Program-made: the position numbers and the translations under genes
NCBI RefSeq assembly: GCF_004358755.1
Contig: NZ_SMZY01000005.1
Location: 124,001-188,000, forward strand
Direction of reading: 5' to 3'
Source of the DNA: Peribacillus frigoritolerans
Lineage (GTDB): Bacteria; Bacillota; Bacilli; Bacillales; Bacillaceae
Length of the DNA stretch: 64,000 bases
Shown: positions 35,976 through 47,014 of the stretch, piece by piece
How the letters are laid out: every line of letters starts with the position of its first letter
How positions within the stretch are numbered: the first letter of the stretch is position 1
Notes under the pieces: generated by a model
Databases searched by the model: none
What the model saw: only the letters and a program-made list of their open reading frames with translations
Told to the model about the DNA's origin: nothing

Positions 35976-36250
35976 ATAGCAGACAACATCAGAATTAGAA
36001 GATTGTCTTTTTAAAAAGAAGTGAATTTTTATCTGCAGAAGATTAATAGGAGAGCGGAATGTTTGATTAGGATTGTCTGTTTTTTTGTTAAATCGTCTGG
36101 AGGAATTATTGACCGGCGTGTAAACAGCTTGCACTTTCCATCAATCTTCTTTAAGATAAAATACAGTCAATCTGTTTGTGTATTGATTGCTCAGTTATGA
36201 ACAAAAATGAAACAACTTATGAAAACATATGTAAATAGCCTGTAAATAGA

Positions 36251-36279
36251 TTGCTTACGTTTTCATAGTATCGTATCAT
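36251..36279 (+). promoter_or_regulatory. candidate SigA promoter of ccpA
   Basis: TTGCTT, 17-base spacer, TATCAT (4/6 and 5/6 matches), about 135 bases before the ccpA start. Confidence 0.35.
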
Positions 36280-36316
36280 TATGTACATGCATAGCTTTTG
36301 TGATGAGAGTTTATTG

Positions 36317-36330
36317 CCCGTAATTACGGG
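36317..36330. promoter_or_regulatory. perfect palindrome upstream of ccpA
   Basis: CCCGTAATTACGGG reads identically on both strands and lies between the candidate promoter and the gene. Possible operator or processed hairpin; no known regulator is recognised. Confidence 0.35.
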
Positions 36331-36414
36331 ATAAATTGAAAATTGGTGACATTTTACTTTGAAAATTGTAAATGCTAATTATACATAGATAGGAATTTGA
36401 AGGAGTGTAATAAA

Positions 36415-37419
36415 ATGAATAATATTACAATTTATGATGTAGCCCGTGAAGCAAATGTTTCAATGGCTACTGTCTCCCGGGTTGTAAACGGCAATCCGAA
36501 TGTAAAACCGACAACACGGAAGAAAGTATCAGAAGCAATTGATCGCCTCGGCTATCGCCCGAATGCAGTTGCTCGCGGACTTGCAAGTAAAAAAACGACA
36601 ACAGTAGGCGTTATTATTCCTGATATTTCAAGCACTTTTTATGCTGAGCTTGCACGGGGTATTGAAGACATTGCCACAATGTACAAGTACAACATCATTT
36701 TGAGCAATTCTGATCAAAATCGTGATAAAGAATTGCACTTGCTTAATACAATGCTCGGCAAACAAGTAGACGGCATAGTTTTCATGGGCGGAAATATTAC
36801 CGATGAGCATGTAGAAGAATTTAAACGTTCTCCTGTACCTATTGTGCTTGCAGCTTCAGTTGATGTGAATGAGGTAACTCCATCTGTCAATATTAATTAT
36901 GAACAGGCAACGTTTGATGCTGTTTCCATGCTGATTGAAAAAGGGCATAAACGCATCGGATATGTGACCGGTCCTATGGAAGAGCCAATCAACAAAGAGA
37001 TGAAGATGAACGGATACCGCCGCGCACTTACAGAAGCAGGCATTGACGTGGATGAAGATTTAATTACTGAAGGCGACTATACTTATGATTCAGGTCTTGA
37101 AGCATTCGAAAAGATAAACGAATTAACAGATAAACCAACAGCTATTTTTGCCGGCACAGATGAAATGGCATTGGGTGTTGTACATGCAGCTCAGGATAAT
37201 GGCTATGTGATTCCGAATGATATTGAGATCATCGGGTTTGATAATACAAAATTAGCAACGATGGTTCGTCCTCAATTAACAACAGTTGTTCAGCCGACAT
37301 ACGATATTGGCGCTGTTGCTATGCGTCTTCTGACTAAGCTGATGAACAAAGAAGAAGTGGAAAATCATATTGTTGAGCTTCCGCACCGCATTGAAATCAG
37401 ACAATCAACTAAAGCATAA
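36415..37419 (+). CDS. ccpA: catabolite control protein A
   Basis: A 334-residue LacI/GalR-family regulator. The helix-turn-helix [22 protein letters not shown] is at the N-terminus, the hinge helix at [13 protein letters not shown], and the periplasmic-binding-like core follows to the end. CcpA binds HPr-Ser46-P and then cre sites to repress or activate carbon genes. The acuABC/acsA genes next door are known CcpA targets in B. subtilis. ATG 36415 with GAAGGAGTG upstream; an ATG 18 bases earlier has no site. A terminator follows directly. Confidence 0.97.
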   Translation: MNNITIYDVAREANVSMATVSRVVNGNPNVKPTTRKKVSEAIDRLGYRPNAVARGLASKKTTTVGVIIPDISSTFYAELARGIEDIATMYKYNIILSNSDQNRDKELHLLNTMLGKQVDGIVFMGGNITDEHVEEFKRSPVPIVLAASVDVNEVTPSVNINYEQATFDAVSMLIEKGHKRIGYVTGPMEEPINKEMKMNGYRRALTEAGIDVDEDLITEGDYTYDSGLEAFEKINELTDKPTAIFAGTDEMALGVVHAAQDNGYVIPNDIEIIGFDNTKLATMVRPQLTTVVQPTYDIGAVAMRLLTKLMNKEEVENHIVELPHRIEIRQSTKA

Positions 37420-37425
37420 TAACAC

Positions 37426-37458
37426 AAAAAGAGCATTGGCTTAGCCGATGCTCTTTTT
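37426..37458 (+). terminator. terminator of ccpA
   Basis: AAAAAGAGCATTGGC, loop TTA, GCCGATGCTCTTTTT: a long stem with one G-T pair and a T-run. It is symmetric enough to also stop acuC transcription from the other side. Confidence 0.85.
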
Positions 37459-37522
37459 GTTATGTTTCAAAAAAACCATACAAATAGTAAAAGCATCGAT
37501 TTTTTCGGTCCATGCTTTCTCT

Positions 37523-38698
37523 TTAAGATAGGCTCTTTCTGTCTTTTCCCTGATTTTGCCTGAGAGGATAAAGAGCTTTCGCCACAGTTTGAGCGTTTTT
37601 TTCTTCGATTTCAAGTTTCCTGGGAATGGCTTTATATTGATCCTTGCTGTCTTCCCAGACAGAGGGGAGGGTAACGGGTGCTTCCGGCTGCCAGCGTTTG
37701 ATCCATTCCTCAGGAAGCGGTCCGGCTGCAGTCTGCTGTTTCATCTGCAGCCAGATCATCGCCCAGGCTCTCGGGACGACTCTCCAGATATCATAGCCTC
37801 CCCCACCAACTGCAATCCATTTCCCGCCGCAGTACTGATCTGCGACTTCCTGAGCGATTTTAGGAATTTCCTTGAAAATCGCTGTTGTCGTTGCAAAATG
37901 GGTCAGTGGATCATAGAAATGCGCATCTGCTCCATTTTGAGTAATAATGACATCAGGCTTGAAGAACGCTGCAATCTCCCTAATGGACTGTCTGTAGGCA
38001 TCGATCCATGATTCATCTTCTGTAAAAGCATCAAGCGGAATGTTAAAAGAGTAGCCGTATCCCTGTCCCGCACCCCGTTCGGTCACATTGCCTGTCCCAG
38101 GAAATAAATAGCGGCCGGTTTCGTGAATGGATAACGTGCAGACGCTTGGATCATCATAAAACGTCCATTGCACGCCATCCCCATGATGAGCATCTGTGTC
38201 AATGTACAAAACTTTTGCCTGATATTTTTCCTGAATAAACTTGATGGCGACAGAGCTGTCATTGTAAATGCAAAAGCCTGAAGCTTTTCCGCGGAAGCCG
38301 TGGTGAAGACCGCCTCCGAGATTAAGAGCACGTTTAGCTTTACCTTCCATTACTTGTTCGACTGCAGTAAGAGTGCCTCCGACAAGCAGTGCGCTTGCTT
38401 CGTGCATGTTTTTAAAAATAGGTGTATCCTCGGTGCCGATGCCGTAATTAAGCGCTTCTTTTGGATCCAGTTCTCCAGACCCTGCTTTTTTGACAGCGTC
38501 TATGTACTTTTTATCGTGAACAAGAGCAAGTTCTTCATCCGTCGCCATTCTTGGTGCAGCCAGTTCATCATCTGACAATGCGTTCATCTTTTTCAGAAGG
38601 TCATATGTTAATTCCACCCGGAGCTGATTGAACGGGTGATCCTGGCTGAATTTATATTGCTGAAAAAGAGGAGAATAGATGAAAATATTTTCTTTCAT
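37523..38698 (-). CDS. acuC: acetoin utilization protein / protein deacetylase AcuC
   Basis: A 391-residue class I/II histone-deacetylase-like enzyme. [13 protein letters not shown] carries the zinc and charge-relay residues; [18 protein letters not shown] and VAVGGGGYD complete the active site. It removes acetyl from acetyl-CoA synthetase and so switches it on again, opposing AcuA. Its ATG overlaps the acuB stop by four bases, so acuA, acuB and acuC form one leftward unit, convergent with ccpA. Confidence 0.95.
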   Translation of the reverse strand: MKENIFIYSPLFQQYKFSQDHPFNQLRVELTYDLLKKMNALSDDELAAPRMATDEELALVHDKKYIDAVKKAGSGELDPKEALNYGIGTEDTPIFKNMHEASALLVGGTLTAVEQVMEGKAKRALNLGGGLHHGFRGKASGFCIYNDSSVAIKFIQEKYQAKVLYIDTDAHHGDGVQWTFYDDPSVCTLSIHETGRYLFPGTGNVTERGAGQGYGYSFNIPLDAFTEDESWIDAYRQSIREIAAFFKPDVIITQNGADAHFYDPLTHFATTTAIFKEIPKIAQEVADQYCGGKWIAVGGGGYDIWRVVPRAWAMIWLQMKQQTAAGPLPEEWIKRWQPEAPVTLPSVWEDSKDQYKAIPRKLEIEEKNAQTVAKALYPLRQNQGKDRKSLS

Positions 38699-39339
38699 GA
38701 TGAAATCCCCGGGATGTTAGGCCATAAAACGGTATATCCTTCTTTATTAAGCTCATCGATCAGGGCCATGGGGTTCATTGTCTGCACTCTGAATACGAGA
38801 ACTTTGAACCGCTCGTCTTTGTCAGGATAAACAAGAACACTGGCAATGTTTACTTTGCTTTTTCTGAAAACATCAGATACCTCAGACAGCATGCCGGCAA
38901 CATTCGGGACCTTGACCTCGATTTGTGAGCCGGGCTGATTCGCTCCTGTCAGCTGAACGAAGGTATGGAGCAGATCTGTTTCTGTGACAATTCCCACAAG
39001 TTTCCCGTGCTTAATAATAGGCAGGCAGCCAATTTTGTGCTCATAAAAAATAGAAGAAATCTCTTCGACAAAATCAAGAGGATGACCAGTAATAGCATCT
39101 GTTTTCATGATTGATTTTATTGGTTTATTCAAGGTGTCTTTATTTTCACTCAGCTGAAAGATTGAAGGACTTGCATCTTTAATGTCACGGTCGGACACAA
39201 TCCCCGCCAGCAGGTCATTTTCAGCTACGATCGGGATATGGCGGATTCGGTGTTCAGCCATTTTATTAATTGCTTCTGCAATGGTTGCATCAGGTGTCAG
39301 TGTCACAATATCTTTTTTCATGATTTGTTCAACTATCAT
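38695..39339 (-). CDS. acuB: AcuB, CBS and ACT domain protein
   Basis: A 214-residue protein with two CBS motifs (residues 5-60 and 75-130) followed by an ACT domain (about 140-205). [20 protein letters not shown] at the start is a typical CBS opening. It belongs to the acetate/acetoin operon; its exact biochemical role is not established. It lies between acuA and acuC, overlapping acuC by four bases. Confidence 0.93.
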   Translation of the reverse strand: MIVEQIMKKDIVTLTPDATIAEAINKMAEHRIRHIPIVAENDLLAGIVSDRDIKDASPSIFQLSENKDTLNKPIKSIMKTDAITGHPLDFVEEISSIFYEHKIGCLPIIKHGKLVGIVTETDLLHTFVQLTGANQPGSQIEVKVPNVAGMLSEVSDVFRKSKVNIASVLVYPDKDERFKVLVFRVQTMNPMALIDELNKEGYTVLWPNIPGISS

Positions 39340-39379
39340 ACATAAAACCCCTTTGTTTTAAAACGTGAACGAAAGAAGA

Positions 39380-40012
39380 TCAGTACATAAACCGGTTTTT
39401 AAATCTGAGCTGATCAAACTGCTGAATTGAATCCTGATTCACTCTTTTTCCGATTTTAGCCATTAGGCAATTTGCGGGGTGGGAGCTGATTTCGGGTTCA
39501 TCTGTTGCATACCACTCCAAGCCGCCGGCATTCATCATTTTCTCCATCACTTTCCGGTATTCCCACACATTAAGTCCTGTGCCTTTTAAATCCCAGTGCC
39601 AATAATATTCTGTGGTGATGGTAATATAGTCTTCCATTGCATCATCCATCATGGAGACCCTGAGGAGGGTTTTTCCGACAGAATAACCGCGGTATTCAGG
39701 AATAACCTCGATTGCGCCAAGTTCAATTAGGTTTTCCATCTTGCCTTCTGACCATCTCTCCAGTGGATCTGGATATAAATATGTAACATACCCGACAATG
39801 GTATGGCGATTTCTTGCTATAATAATTCGTCCTTCGGGAAGAGCAGCTATTTCAATCAAAGCTTTGTGCTGCTGCTCTGGCTGCCTGAAAGCTACCAGAT
39901 CATGATGAAATTCAAGACCTGCCAGTTTCTCGGCTTTTATTGGACCTTCGATAATGAGCGGCCCATAAGGAGTTTTAATCTCTTTTGCGTTATAGGTTTT
40001 AGGATGTTCCAT
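39380..40012 (-). CDS. acuA: protein acetyltransferase AcuA
   Basis: A 210-residue GNAT enzyme (EYRGYSVGKTLLRVSM is the acetyl-CoA loop, near residues 117-132). AcuA acetylates a catalytic lysine of acetyl-CoA synthetase and turns it off. It is first in the leftward acuABC operon and divergent from acsA, its target, sharing a 163-base control region with a cre-like site. Confidence 0.94.
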   Translation of the reverse strand: MEHPKTYNAKEIKTPYGPLIIEGPIKAEKLAGLEFHHDLVAFRQPEQQHKALIEIAALPEGRIIIARNRHTIVGYVTYLYPDPLERWSEGKMENLIELGAIEVIPEYRGYSVGKTLLRVSMMDDAMEDYITITTEYYWHWDLKGTGLNVWEYRKVMEKMMNAGGLEWYATDEPEISSHPANCLMAKIGKRVNQDSIQQFDQLRFKNRFMY

Positions 40013-40049
40013 TCATTCACCGCCTTCTATTGATGCTGGATTTAAATCT

Positions 40050-40085
40050 ATTATACTAGAAAATCAGGTGAATGAAGCGGTTACA
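40050..40085 (-). promoter_or_regulatory. acuABC promoter region with cre-like site
   Basis: On the minus strand a TATAAT box (complement of 40050-40055) lies behind TGTAACCGCTTCAT (complement of 40072-40085), which fits the cre consensus TGWAARCGYTWNCW at 12 of 14 positions and covers the -35 position. Repression by the neighbouring CcpA is expected. Confidence 0.5.
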
Positions 40086-40111
40086 TTTAAAAACTGTGAT
40101 TTTTTTAAAAA

Positions 40112-40140
40112 TTGAGAAAAGATAGAATCTGTTCTATAAT
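40112..40140 (+). promoter_or_regulatory. SigA promoter of acsA
   Basis: TTGAGA, 17-base spacer, TATAAT (5/6 and 6/6). Confidence 0.65.
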
Positions 40141-40175
40141 AGAGAATGTATATACTGAACAAGGGGGAGTTAAAG

Positions 40176-41894
40176 ATGAAGTTGGAAGCGCTGCCAGCAG
40201 CAAAGGGGAACCACAATCTCGAAGACTATGCAAAAGCCTATGAAAATTTTGATTGGGCAGAAGCAGAAAAGCATTTATCGTGGTCTGAAACAGGAAGAAT
40301 TAATGCTGCATACGAAGCAATTGACAAACATGCAGAATCTTTTCGGAAAAACAAGGTTGCCTTGTATTACCGTGACCCTGAAAGAGAAGAAAAGTATACG
40401 TTTAAAGAGATGAAAGATTACTCAAATAAAGCAGGAAACATTCTTCGTCAATGTGCAGATGTAGAAAAAGGCGACCGTGTTTTCGTCTTTATGCCAAGAA
40501 CTCCTGAATTGTATTTTACGGTGCTTGGTGCGATAAAGCTCGGAGCCATTGTCGGTCCTTTATTTGAAGCGTTTATGGAGGGAGCTGTGAGCGACCGCCT
40601 TCAGGACAGCGAAGCTAAAGTCATTGTAACAACTCCAGAGCTTCTTGATAGAGTTCCGTTTAATGATCTTCCGGCTCTCAAGCATGTTGTGCTTGTAGGG
40701 GAGAATGTTCATGAAGATGGTCCATACATAGATTTCTTGACAAGAATGAAGACAGCAAGCAATAAGCTTGAAATAGAATGGGTAGAAAAAACAGATGGCC
40801 TGCTGCTCCATTATACATCCGGTTCAACCGGCAAGCCGAAAGGGGTTCTGCATGTTCATCAGGCGATGATTCAGCATTATCAGACAGGCAGCTGGGTCCT
40901 TGATTTAAAAGAAGATGATGTTTATTGGTGCACAGCCGATCCAGGATGGGTCACAGGGACCGTTTACGGGATCTTTGGACCTTGGCTGCACGGAGCGTCA
41001 AACGTTATCGTAGGGGGCAGATTTAAGCCTGAACAGTGGTATGAAACAATTCAAAATTATGGAGTAACAGTTTGGTACAGTGCACCAACTGCTTTCAGGA
41101 TGCTGATGGGTGCTGGAGACGAGCTTGTGAAACAGTTTGACCTCAGTTCATTGAGACACATCTTGAGCGTTGGGGAACCGTTAAATCCTGAAGTTGTCAG
41201 ATGGGGCGTAAAAGTCTTTGACAACCGTATTCATGATACATGGTGGATGACAGAAACGGGAGCACAGGTAATCTGCAACTATCCGTCCATGGAAATCAAG
41301 CCAGGGTCAATGGGTAAACCAATTCCGGGCATCCAGGCTGCAATTGTTGATGACCAGGGCAATGAAGTTCCGCCATACCGCATGGGAAATCTGGCGATTA
41401 AAAAAGGCTGGCCTTCCATGATGCATACTATCTGGAACAACAAAGAAAAGTACGAATCTTATTTTATGCCAGGAGACTGGTATGTGTCCGGGGACTCAGC
41501 CTACAAGGATGAGGACGGCTATTTCTGGTTCCAGGGCAGAATTGATGATGTCATCATGACATCAGGTGAGCGCGTTGGTCCATTTGAGGTTGAAAGCAAG
41601 CTTGTCGAGCATCCTGCGATTGCTGAAGCTGGAGTAATCGGAAAGCCGGATCCTGTCCGCGGTGAAATTATTAAAGCGTTCGTTGCGCTTCGGGACGGGT
41701 ACGAAGCGACAGATGAACTTAAAGAGGAAATCCGCAATTTTGTTAAAAAGGGGCTTGCTGCTCATGCAGCACCGCGTGAAATTGAATTCCGCGATAAACT
41801 GCCAAAAACACGAAGCGGAAAAATTATGCGCCGCGTCTTAAAAGCGTGGGAGCTCGATTTGCCGACTGGCGATTTGTCGACAATGGAAGATTAA
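40176..41894 (+). CDS. acsA: acetyl-CoA synthetase
   Basis: A 572-residue ANL-superfamily adenylating enzyme, the same length as B. subtilis AcsA. YTSGSTGKPKG is the P-loop-like A3 motif; TWWMTETG and YVSGDSAYKDEDGYFWFQGR follow; the catalytic lysine is in KTRSGKIMRR at the C-terminus. It activates acetate to acetyl-CoA. Lysine acetylation by AcuA and deacetylation by AcuC control it. ATG 40176 with AAGGGGGAG upstream; a perfect terminator follows. Confidence 0.95.
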   Translation: MKLEALPAAKGNHNLEDYAKAYENFDWAEAEKHLSWSETGRINAAYEAIDKHAESFRKNKVALYYRDPEREEKYTFKEMKDYSNKAGNILRQCADVEKGDRVFVFMPRTPELYFTVLGAIKLGAIVGPLFEAFMEGAVSDRLQDSEAKVIVTTPELLDRVPFNDLPALKHVVLVGENVHEDGPYIDFLTRMKTASNKLEIEWVEKTDGLLLHYTSGSTGKPKGVLHVHQAMIQHYQTGSWVLDLKEDDVYWCTADPGWVTGTVYGIFGPWLHGASNVIVGGRFKPEQWYETIQNYGVTVWYSAPTAFRMLMGAGDELVKQFDLSSLRHILSVGEPLNPEVVRWGVKVFDNRIHDTWWMTETGAQVICNYPSMEIKPGSMGKPIPGIQAAIVDDQGNEVPPYRMGNLAIKKGWPSMMHTIWNNKEKYESYFMPGDWYVSGDSAYKDEDGYFWFQGRIDDVIMTSGERVGPFEVESKLVEHPAIAEAGVIGKPDPVRGEIIKAFVALRDGYEATDELKEEIRNFVKKGLAAHAAPREIEFRDKLPKTRSGKIMRRVLKAWELDLPTGDLSTMED

Positions 41895-41906
41895 TAGAAT
41901 AAGATG

Positions 41907-41938
41907 AAAAAAGCTTGCAGATATCTGCAAGCTTTTTT
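41907..41938 (+). terminator. terminator of acsA
   Basis: Perfect palindromic stem AAAAAGCTTGCAGAT / ATCTGCAAGCTTTTT. Its symmetry lets it serve acsA and the convergent PBP gene. Confidence 0.85.
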
Positions 41939-41986
41939 AGTATAGGTCACTTTCATTCTTAATCTGATTCAGGATGTTTCTGCAGG

Positions 41987-44908
41987 TCAGCCATTTGGTT
42001 TTTCTTCTTTTGGAGGAGTTTCTTCCTCATTATCCGCCGGCTTCTCCGGAGGTTTAGGGTCCGGTTTCGGATCGGCTGGTTTTGGATCTTTTGGCTTAGG
42101 ATCCGCTGGCTTTGGTTCAGCCGGTTTCGGATCTTTAGGTTTAGAATCAGCAGGCAATGCTTTGGGCTTTTGAGCTTGATAAGATCCGCTCGTTACAGTA
42201 GCAGATGCAGGTGATTCTCTTCCCGCTACATCTACTGCCACTACATAGTAGGCAGCAGGTGAACCTCCTATTGATGCAGAAAGACTTTTTGAAGCAGGAA
42301 TGCTCGCTACTTTTTTGAAGTTCTTAGAGAAGTTTCCAGCAGCATAAACGCGGTAGCCTACAACATCAGAATCACCGCTTGAATTCCAGTTCAGGCGGCC
42401 GCTGCCGATTCTTACTCCGGATACTTGTGATGGAGCAGATCCGTTGTCCCGAATTTCATTTCCATCTGTAACAACAATATTGCCCCAATTTGTTTTATTT
42501 GGCAGCAATTCTTTTAAATCGCTGAAGCTGCTCAAATTATGCTTTTGCAGAATTTCTTTTTTCAGCATCACACCTTGCTGAACGAATTCTGAAGGAGCAG
42601 AAGGAGGTACCTTATAAGCTCTGTCTTTTACAAATACGTATTTCCCTGATGTTAAGCTGTCATCGTTTTTTGTTGGAACAAACTTCGCATTAAAGAGGTC
42701 TGTTGCAACTAGCCCTGCTTGCTGGCACATTTTAGACGGCAGATCTCCAGAGAGAGCGCAGTACGATTTTTGAACGATTCCGCCGGGCATTTTAAAGGTT
42801 TCTTTCGGTGCGATGAGCCCCGGATTCACATCATGAGCTGCATTCATCAGTTTTGACCATAAAAGTATGTTTCGGCGGCTGTAAGACATGCCCTTATAAT
42901 CTTTTTGAACAGATTTGGGAGTATCGTATCCGATCCAAGTTCCAAATGAAACATTCGGATTTGTGCCTACAAACCATATATCCTTATAATCTTGGCTGGT
43001 TCCTGTTTTTCCTGCCCAGTCTGCGCTGAATGACAGGTAGTTCTTTGCGGATGAACCCGTTCCTTGTTTGATAACATCGCGCATCATGTCGATTGTTAAA
43101 TAGGATGTTTGAGGAGTAAATACATCTACTGCTTTTGATTTGTGCTGATAAATGACTTCACCTGATTTTGTCTCAATTTTTTCAATGAGATAAGCATCGA
43201 TAAACTTTCCGCCATTTGCAAATGTTGCATAGGCGTTTACGTTTTCTTCGACGGTAATGCCATTAGTCAAGCCCCCGATTGAAGTAGCTGGACCGCCGTC
43301 GGCTTTAGAGATAGTTGTGACTCCCATTTTCTTTAAATAGTTGAGAGGATTCTGATCCATCACTTTTATATATGACTTGATGGCAGGTATATTATATGAC
43401 TTTTCAAGTGCATAGCGGGCACTTGTAAATCCGTGGAAGCGGCCGTCAAAATTCTTAGGGTTCCATTCGCCGATTTGCATCGGTACATCTGCAAGAACAG
43501 ATCCAGGCTGGATGGCGCCGGTTTCCATTGCTGGAGCATAGGCAAGCAGCGGCTTCATCGTTGATCCATTCGATCTCGGCGTATCCATCGCGTGATTAAC
43601 CTGTTCTCTTTTATGATTTCTTCCCCCGACGAAACTGATGATTTTTCCTGTTTTATTCTCAATTAAAACAGCACCAACCTCAACGGGCTCCTGAACTTGT
43701 ATTTTCTTCCCCGTATCTTTGTCTATTTTCACTTCAGGTTTATCGCTGCCGTAGTATTCATACGATTCAGCGATGGTTTTCATTTTGTCGTAGATATCTT
43801 TTTGAATAGTTGTATGGATTTTATAGCCGTTTTGCCTTAAGTTACGGTCAGCAAGTGCTTTGTATTCTGCGTATAATTCTTTGTTTTCTTTCAGTTCATC
43901 CATTTTATGGCCGTCTGATTCGGCAAGCTGCGTTAAAATAATATCAGTAGCGCGCTCTTCGATTTCATAAGTCAGCCAAGGATATTGTTCAATAGAGGAA
44001 GGCTTGGCTTTGGCCAGGCTTTTTCTTAAATCAAATTTGCTTGCTTCGTCGTATTCTGCTTGCGTGATGAAGCCTTTTGCATACATGCGTCTAAGAACCG
44101 TTTTCATTCTGGATGTGCCGGCATCGAGGTTTTCCTTTATTTCACCTCTGTTTGTAAATGGAGTATAGCCGAATGGACTCTGAGGAAGTCCTGCAATAAA
44201 AGCGGATTGGGGAAGGGATAAATCCTTCGCATCCACACCAAATATCCCTTGTGCAGCGGCCTGTACACCGGCAATATTTCTGCCGGAAGCGTTTCTTCCT
44301 AAGTCTGCTACATTCAGATAAGCCTCCAAAATTTCCTCTTTTTCAAAGAAGCGCTCAAGTCTGAGAGCAAGCAGGATTTCTTTGGCTTTGCGGTCAAAAG
44401 AAACTTCATCTGTAAGAATTTGATTTTTTATCAGCTGCTGAGTGAGCGTGCTTCCCCCGGAACGGTTGGAGGAATTTGTTACTTCTTGAAAAAGGGCACG
44501 CATTATCGCTTTAGGGACAACCCCGTCATGTTCGTAGAAAAACTCGTCCTCTGTAGCGATGACAGCATTTTTTACATGCTTTGAAATATCATCAATCTTT
44601 ACTTCCTGCCGTTCAATATCCGCACGGAGCTTCCCTAAATACACAGAATCGGAAAAATAGATCTGTGAGGTTTCTTCAAAATTATAAATATCTTTTTTCA
44701 TGGAACTATAAGTGCGGAGAGGTTCATCTTTAACAAGCGATGCAAAATAACCTGCGCCGATTCCGCCGCCAAATGATGCGGCAATTAAACCGATGACAAA
44801 AAAGATCAGCATCAGGTTCCAGACGACACCGTATGTAATATTAAACCCTTTAACTGTTCTATGTTTGTAAGGCATAAATTTGCTGTACCAAGTTTTGAAT
44901 TTATCCAT
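41987..44908 (-). CDS. class A penicillin-binding protein with FN3 and Pro/Lys/Asp-rich tail
   Basis: A 973-residue PBP1A-type enzyme. After an N-terminal membrane anchor (residues 32-56) comes the GT51 glycosyltransferase: ATEDEFFYEHDG, GGSTLTQQLIKN and EEILEAYLN. The transpeptidase has the SxxK in NGSTMKP, SYN in KSYNIPA and KTGTS. Then a fibronectin type III-like domain (about 815-905) and a low-complexity tail of repeated DPKP/EPKP units. It polymerises and crosslinks peptidoglycan outside the membrane. The tail may bind polyanions or wall; that is inference. It is convergent with acsA. Confidence 0.92.
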   Translation of the reverse strand: MDKFKTWYSKFMPYKHRTVKGFNITYGVVWNLMLIFFVIGLIAASFGGGIGAGYFASLVKDEPLRTYSSMKKDIYNFEETSQIYFSDSVYLGKLRADIERQEVKIDDISKHVKNAVIATEDEFFYEHDGVVPKAIMRALFQEVTNSSNRSGGSTLTQQLIKNQILTDEVSFDRKAKEILLALRLERFFEKEEILEAYLNVADLGRNASGRNIAGVQAAAQGIFGVDAKDLSLPQSAFIAGLPQSPFGYTPFTNRGEIKENLDAGTSRMKTVLRRMYAKGFITQAEYDEASKFDLRKSLAKAKPSSIEQYPWLTYEIEERATDIILTQLAESDGHKMDELKENKELYAEYKALADRNLRQNGYKIHTTIQKDIYDKMKTIAESYEYYGSDKPEVKIDKDTGKKIQVQEPVEVGAVLIENKTGKIISFVGGRNHKREQVNHAMDTPRSNGSTMKPLLAYAPAMETGAIQPGSVLADVPMQIGEWNPKNFDGRFHGFTSARYALEKSYNIPAIKSYIKVMDQNPLNYLKKMGVTTISKADGGPATSIGGLTNGITVEENVNAYATFANGGKFIDAYLIEKIETKSGEVIYQHKSKAVDVFTPQTSYLTIDMMRDVIKQGTGSSAKNYLSFSADWAGKTGTSQDYKDIWFVGTNPNVSFGTWIGYDTPKSVQKDYKGMSYSRRNILLWSKLMNAAHDVNPGLIAPKETFKMPGGIVQKSYCALSGDLPSKMCQQAGLVATDLFNAKFVPTKNDDSLTSGKYVFVKDRAYKVPPSAPSEFVQQGVMLKKEILQKHNLSSFSDLKELLPNKTNWGNIVVTDGNEIRDNGSAPSQVSGVRIGSGRLNWNSSGDSDVVGYRVYAAGNFSKNFKKVASIPASKSLSASIGGSPAAYYVVAVDVAGRESPASATVTSGSYQAQKPKALPADSKPKDPKPAEPKPADPKPKDPKPADPKPDPKPPEKPADNEEETPPKEEKPNG

Positions 44909-44996
44909 TTATGTATCATCCCCCTATACAATCCTCTCAATTATATCATATAAAAACAGTACTTTTGTATGATTATGTCAGATATTGATGAATCGT

Positions 44997-45025
44997 TTGA
45001 CAAGTGTAATTCTATATGGTAAAAA
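44997..45025 (+). promoter_or_regulatory. SigA promoter of the tyrS T-box transcript
   Basis: TTGACA, 17-base spacer, TAAAAA. It places the 5' end about 45032, just before the T-box leader. Confidence 0.5.
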
Positions 45026-45031
45026 AGATTT

Positions 45032-46585
<1,554 letters not shown>

Positions 46586-46589
46586 TGAG

Positions 46590-46618
46590 AAAGCCTCTAT
46601 TTTATAGGGGCTTTTTTT
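46590..46618 (+). terminator. terminator of tyrS
   Basis: AAAGCCTCTAT, loop TTT, ATAGGGGCTTTTTTT; one G-T pair in the stem. Confidence 0.8.
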
Positions 46619-46711
46619 CTTTCCAAAAATTACACTCCAAATCCTCACCCGAAAAGTTGTAAACGAACATGTGTTTGCATATAATATAGGGAGAGAAAAG
46701 GAGCTGACAAC

Positions 46712-46930
46712 ATGAAAGGATTATTTGAGAGGTCGATAAATCAGAAGCTTCCGATTGAATTTATTTATCTTTCTGAAAAAGGTGCTCTGACCCAGAGAAC
46801 AATTGCTGTTAGGGAAATTCGCGGCAGCTATGTGAAGGCGTACTGTTTTTCAAAGCAGCAGGTGAGGATCTTTAAAATAGAAAACATTTTGTCCGCCGGT
46901 GTGAAGGGGAAACGAGTGAATTTTGCGTAG
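46712..46930 (+). CDS. small stand-alone WYL-like domain protein
   Basis: A 72-residue protein with a strong ribosome site (AAAAGGAGCTGAC). The pattern IEFIYLSEKGALTQRTIAV ... VKAYCFSKQQVRIFKIENILSA resembles the ligand-binding WYL domain, without any DNA-binding part. Similar mini-proteins occur in Bacillus, but I know no function. Confidence 0.65.
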   Translation: MKGLFERSINQKLPIEFIYLSEKGALTQRTIAVREIRGSYVKAYCFSKQQVRIFKIENILSAGVKGKRVNFA

Positions 46931-47014
46931 AAAAAAACCGGGTGGCGAATCAAACAAAAACTGCCTTTGTTCCATCTTAATAATAGATAAAATAAAGATA
47001 GTTTTCAGGCAAAC

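Larger units (their letters stand above)
35840..36414. other. border region between the polysaccharide locus and ccpA
   Basis: About 575 AT-rich bases with no believable gene. It holds a terminator (35949-35970), a candidate ccpA promoter (36251-36279) and a 14-base perfect palindrome (36317-36330). This is where the accessory locus meets core chromosome. Confidence 0.6.
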
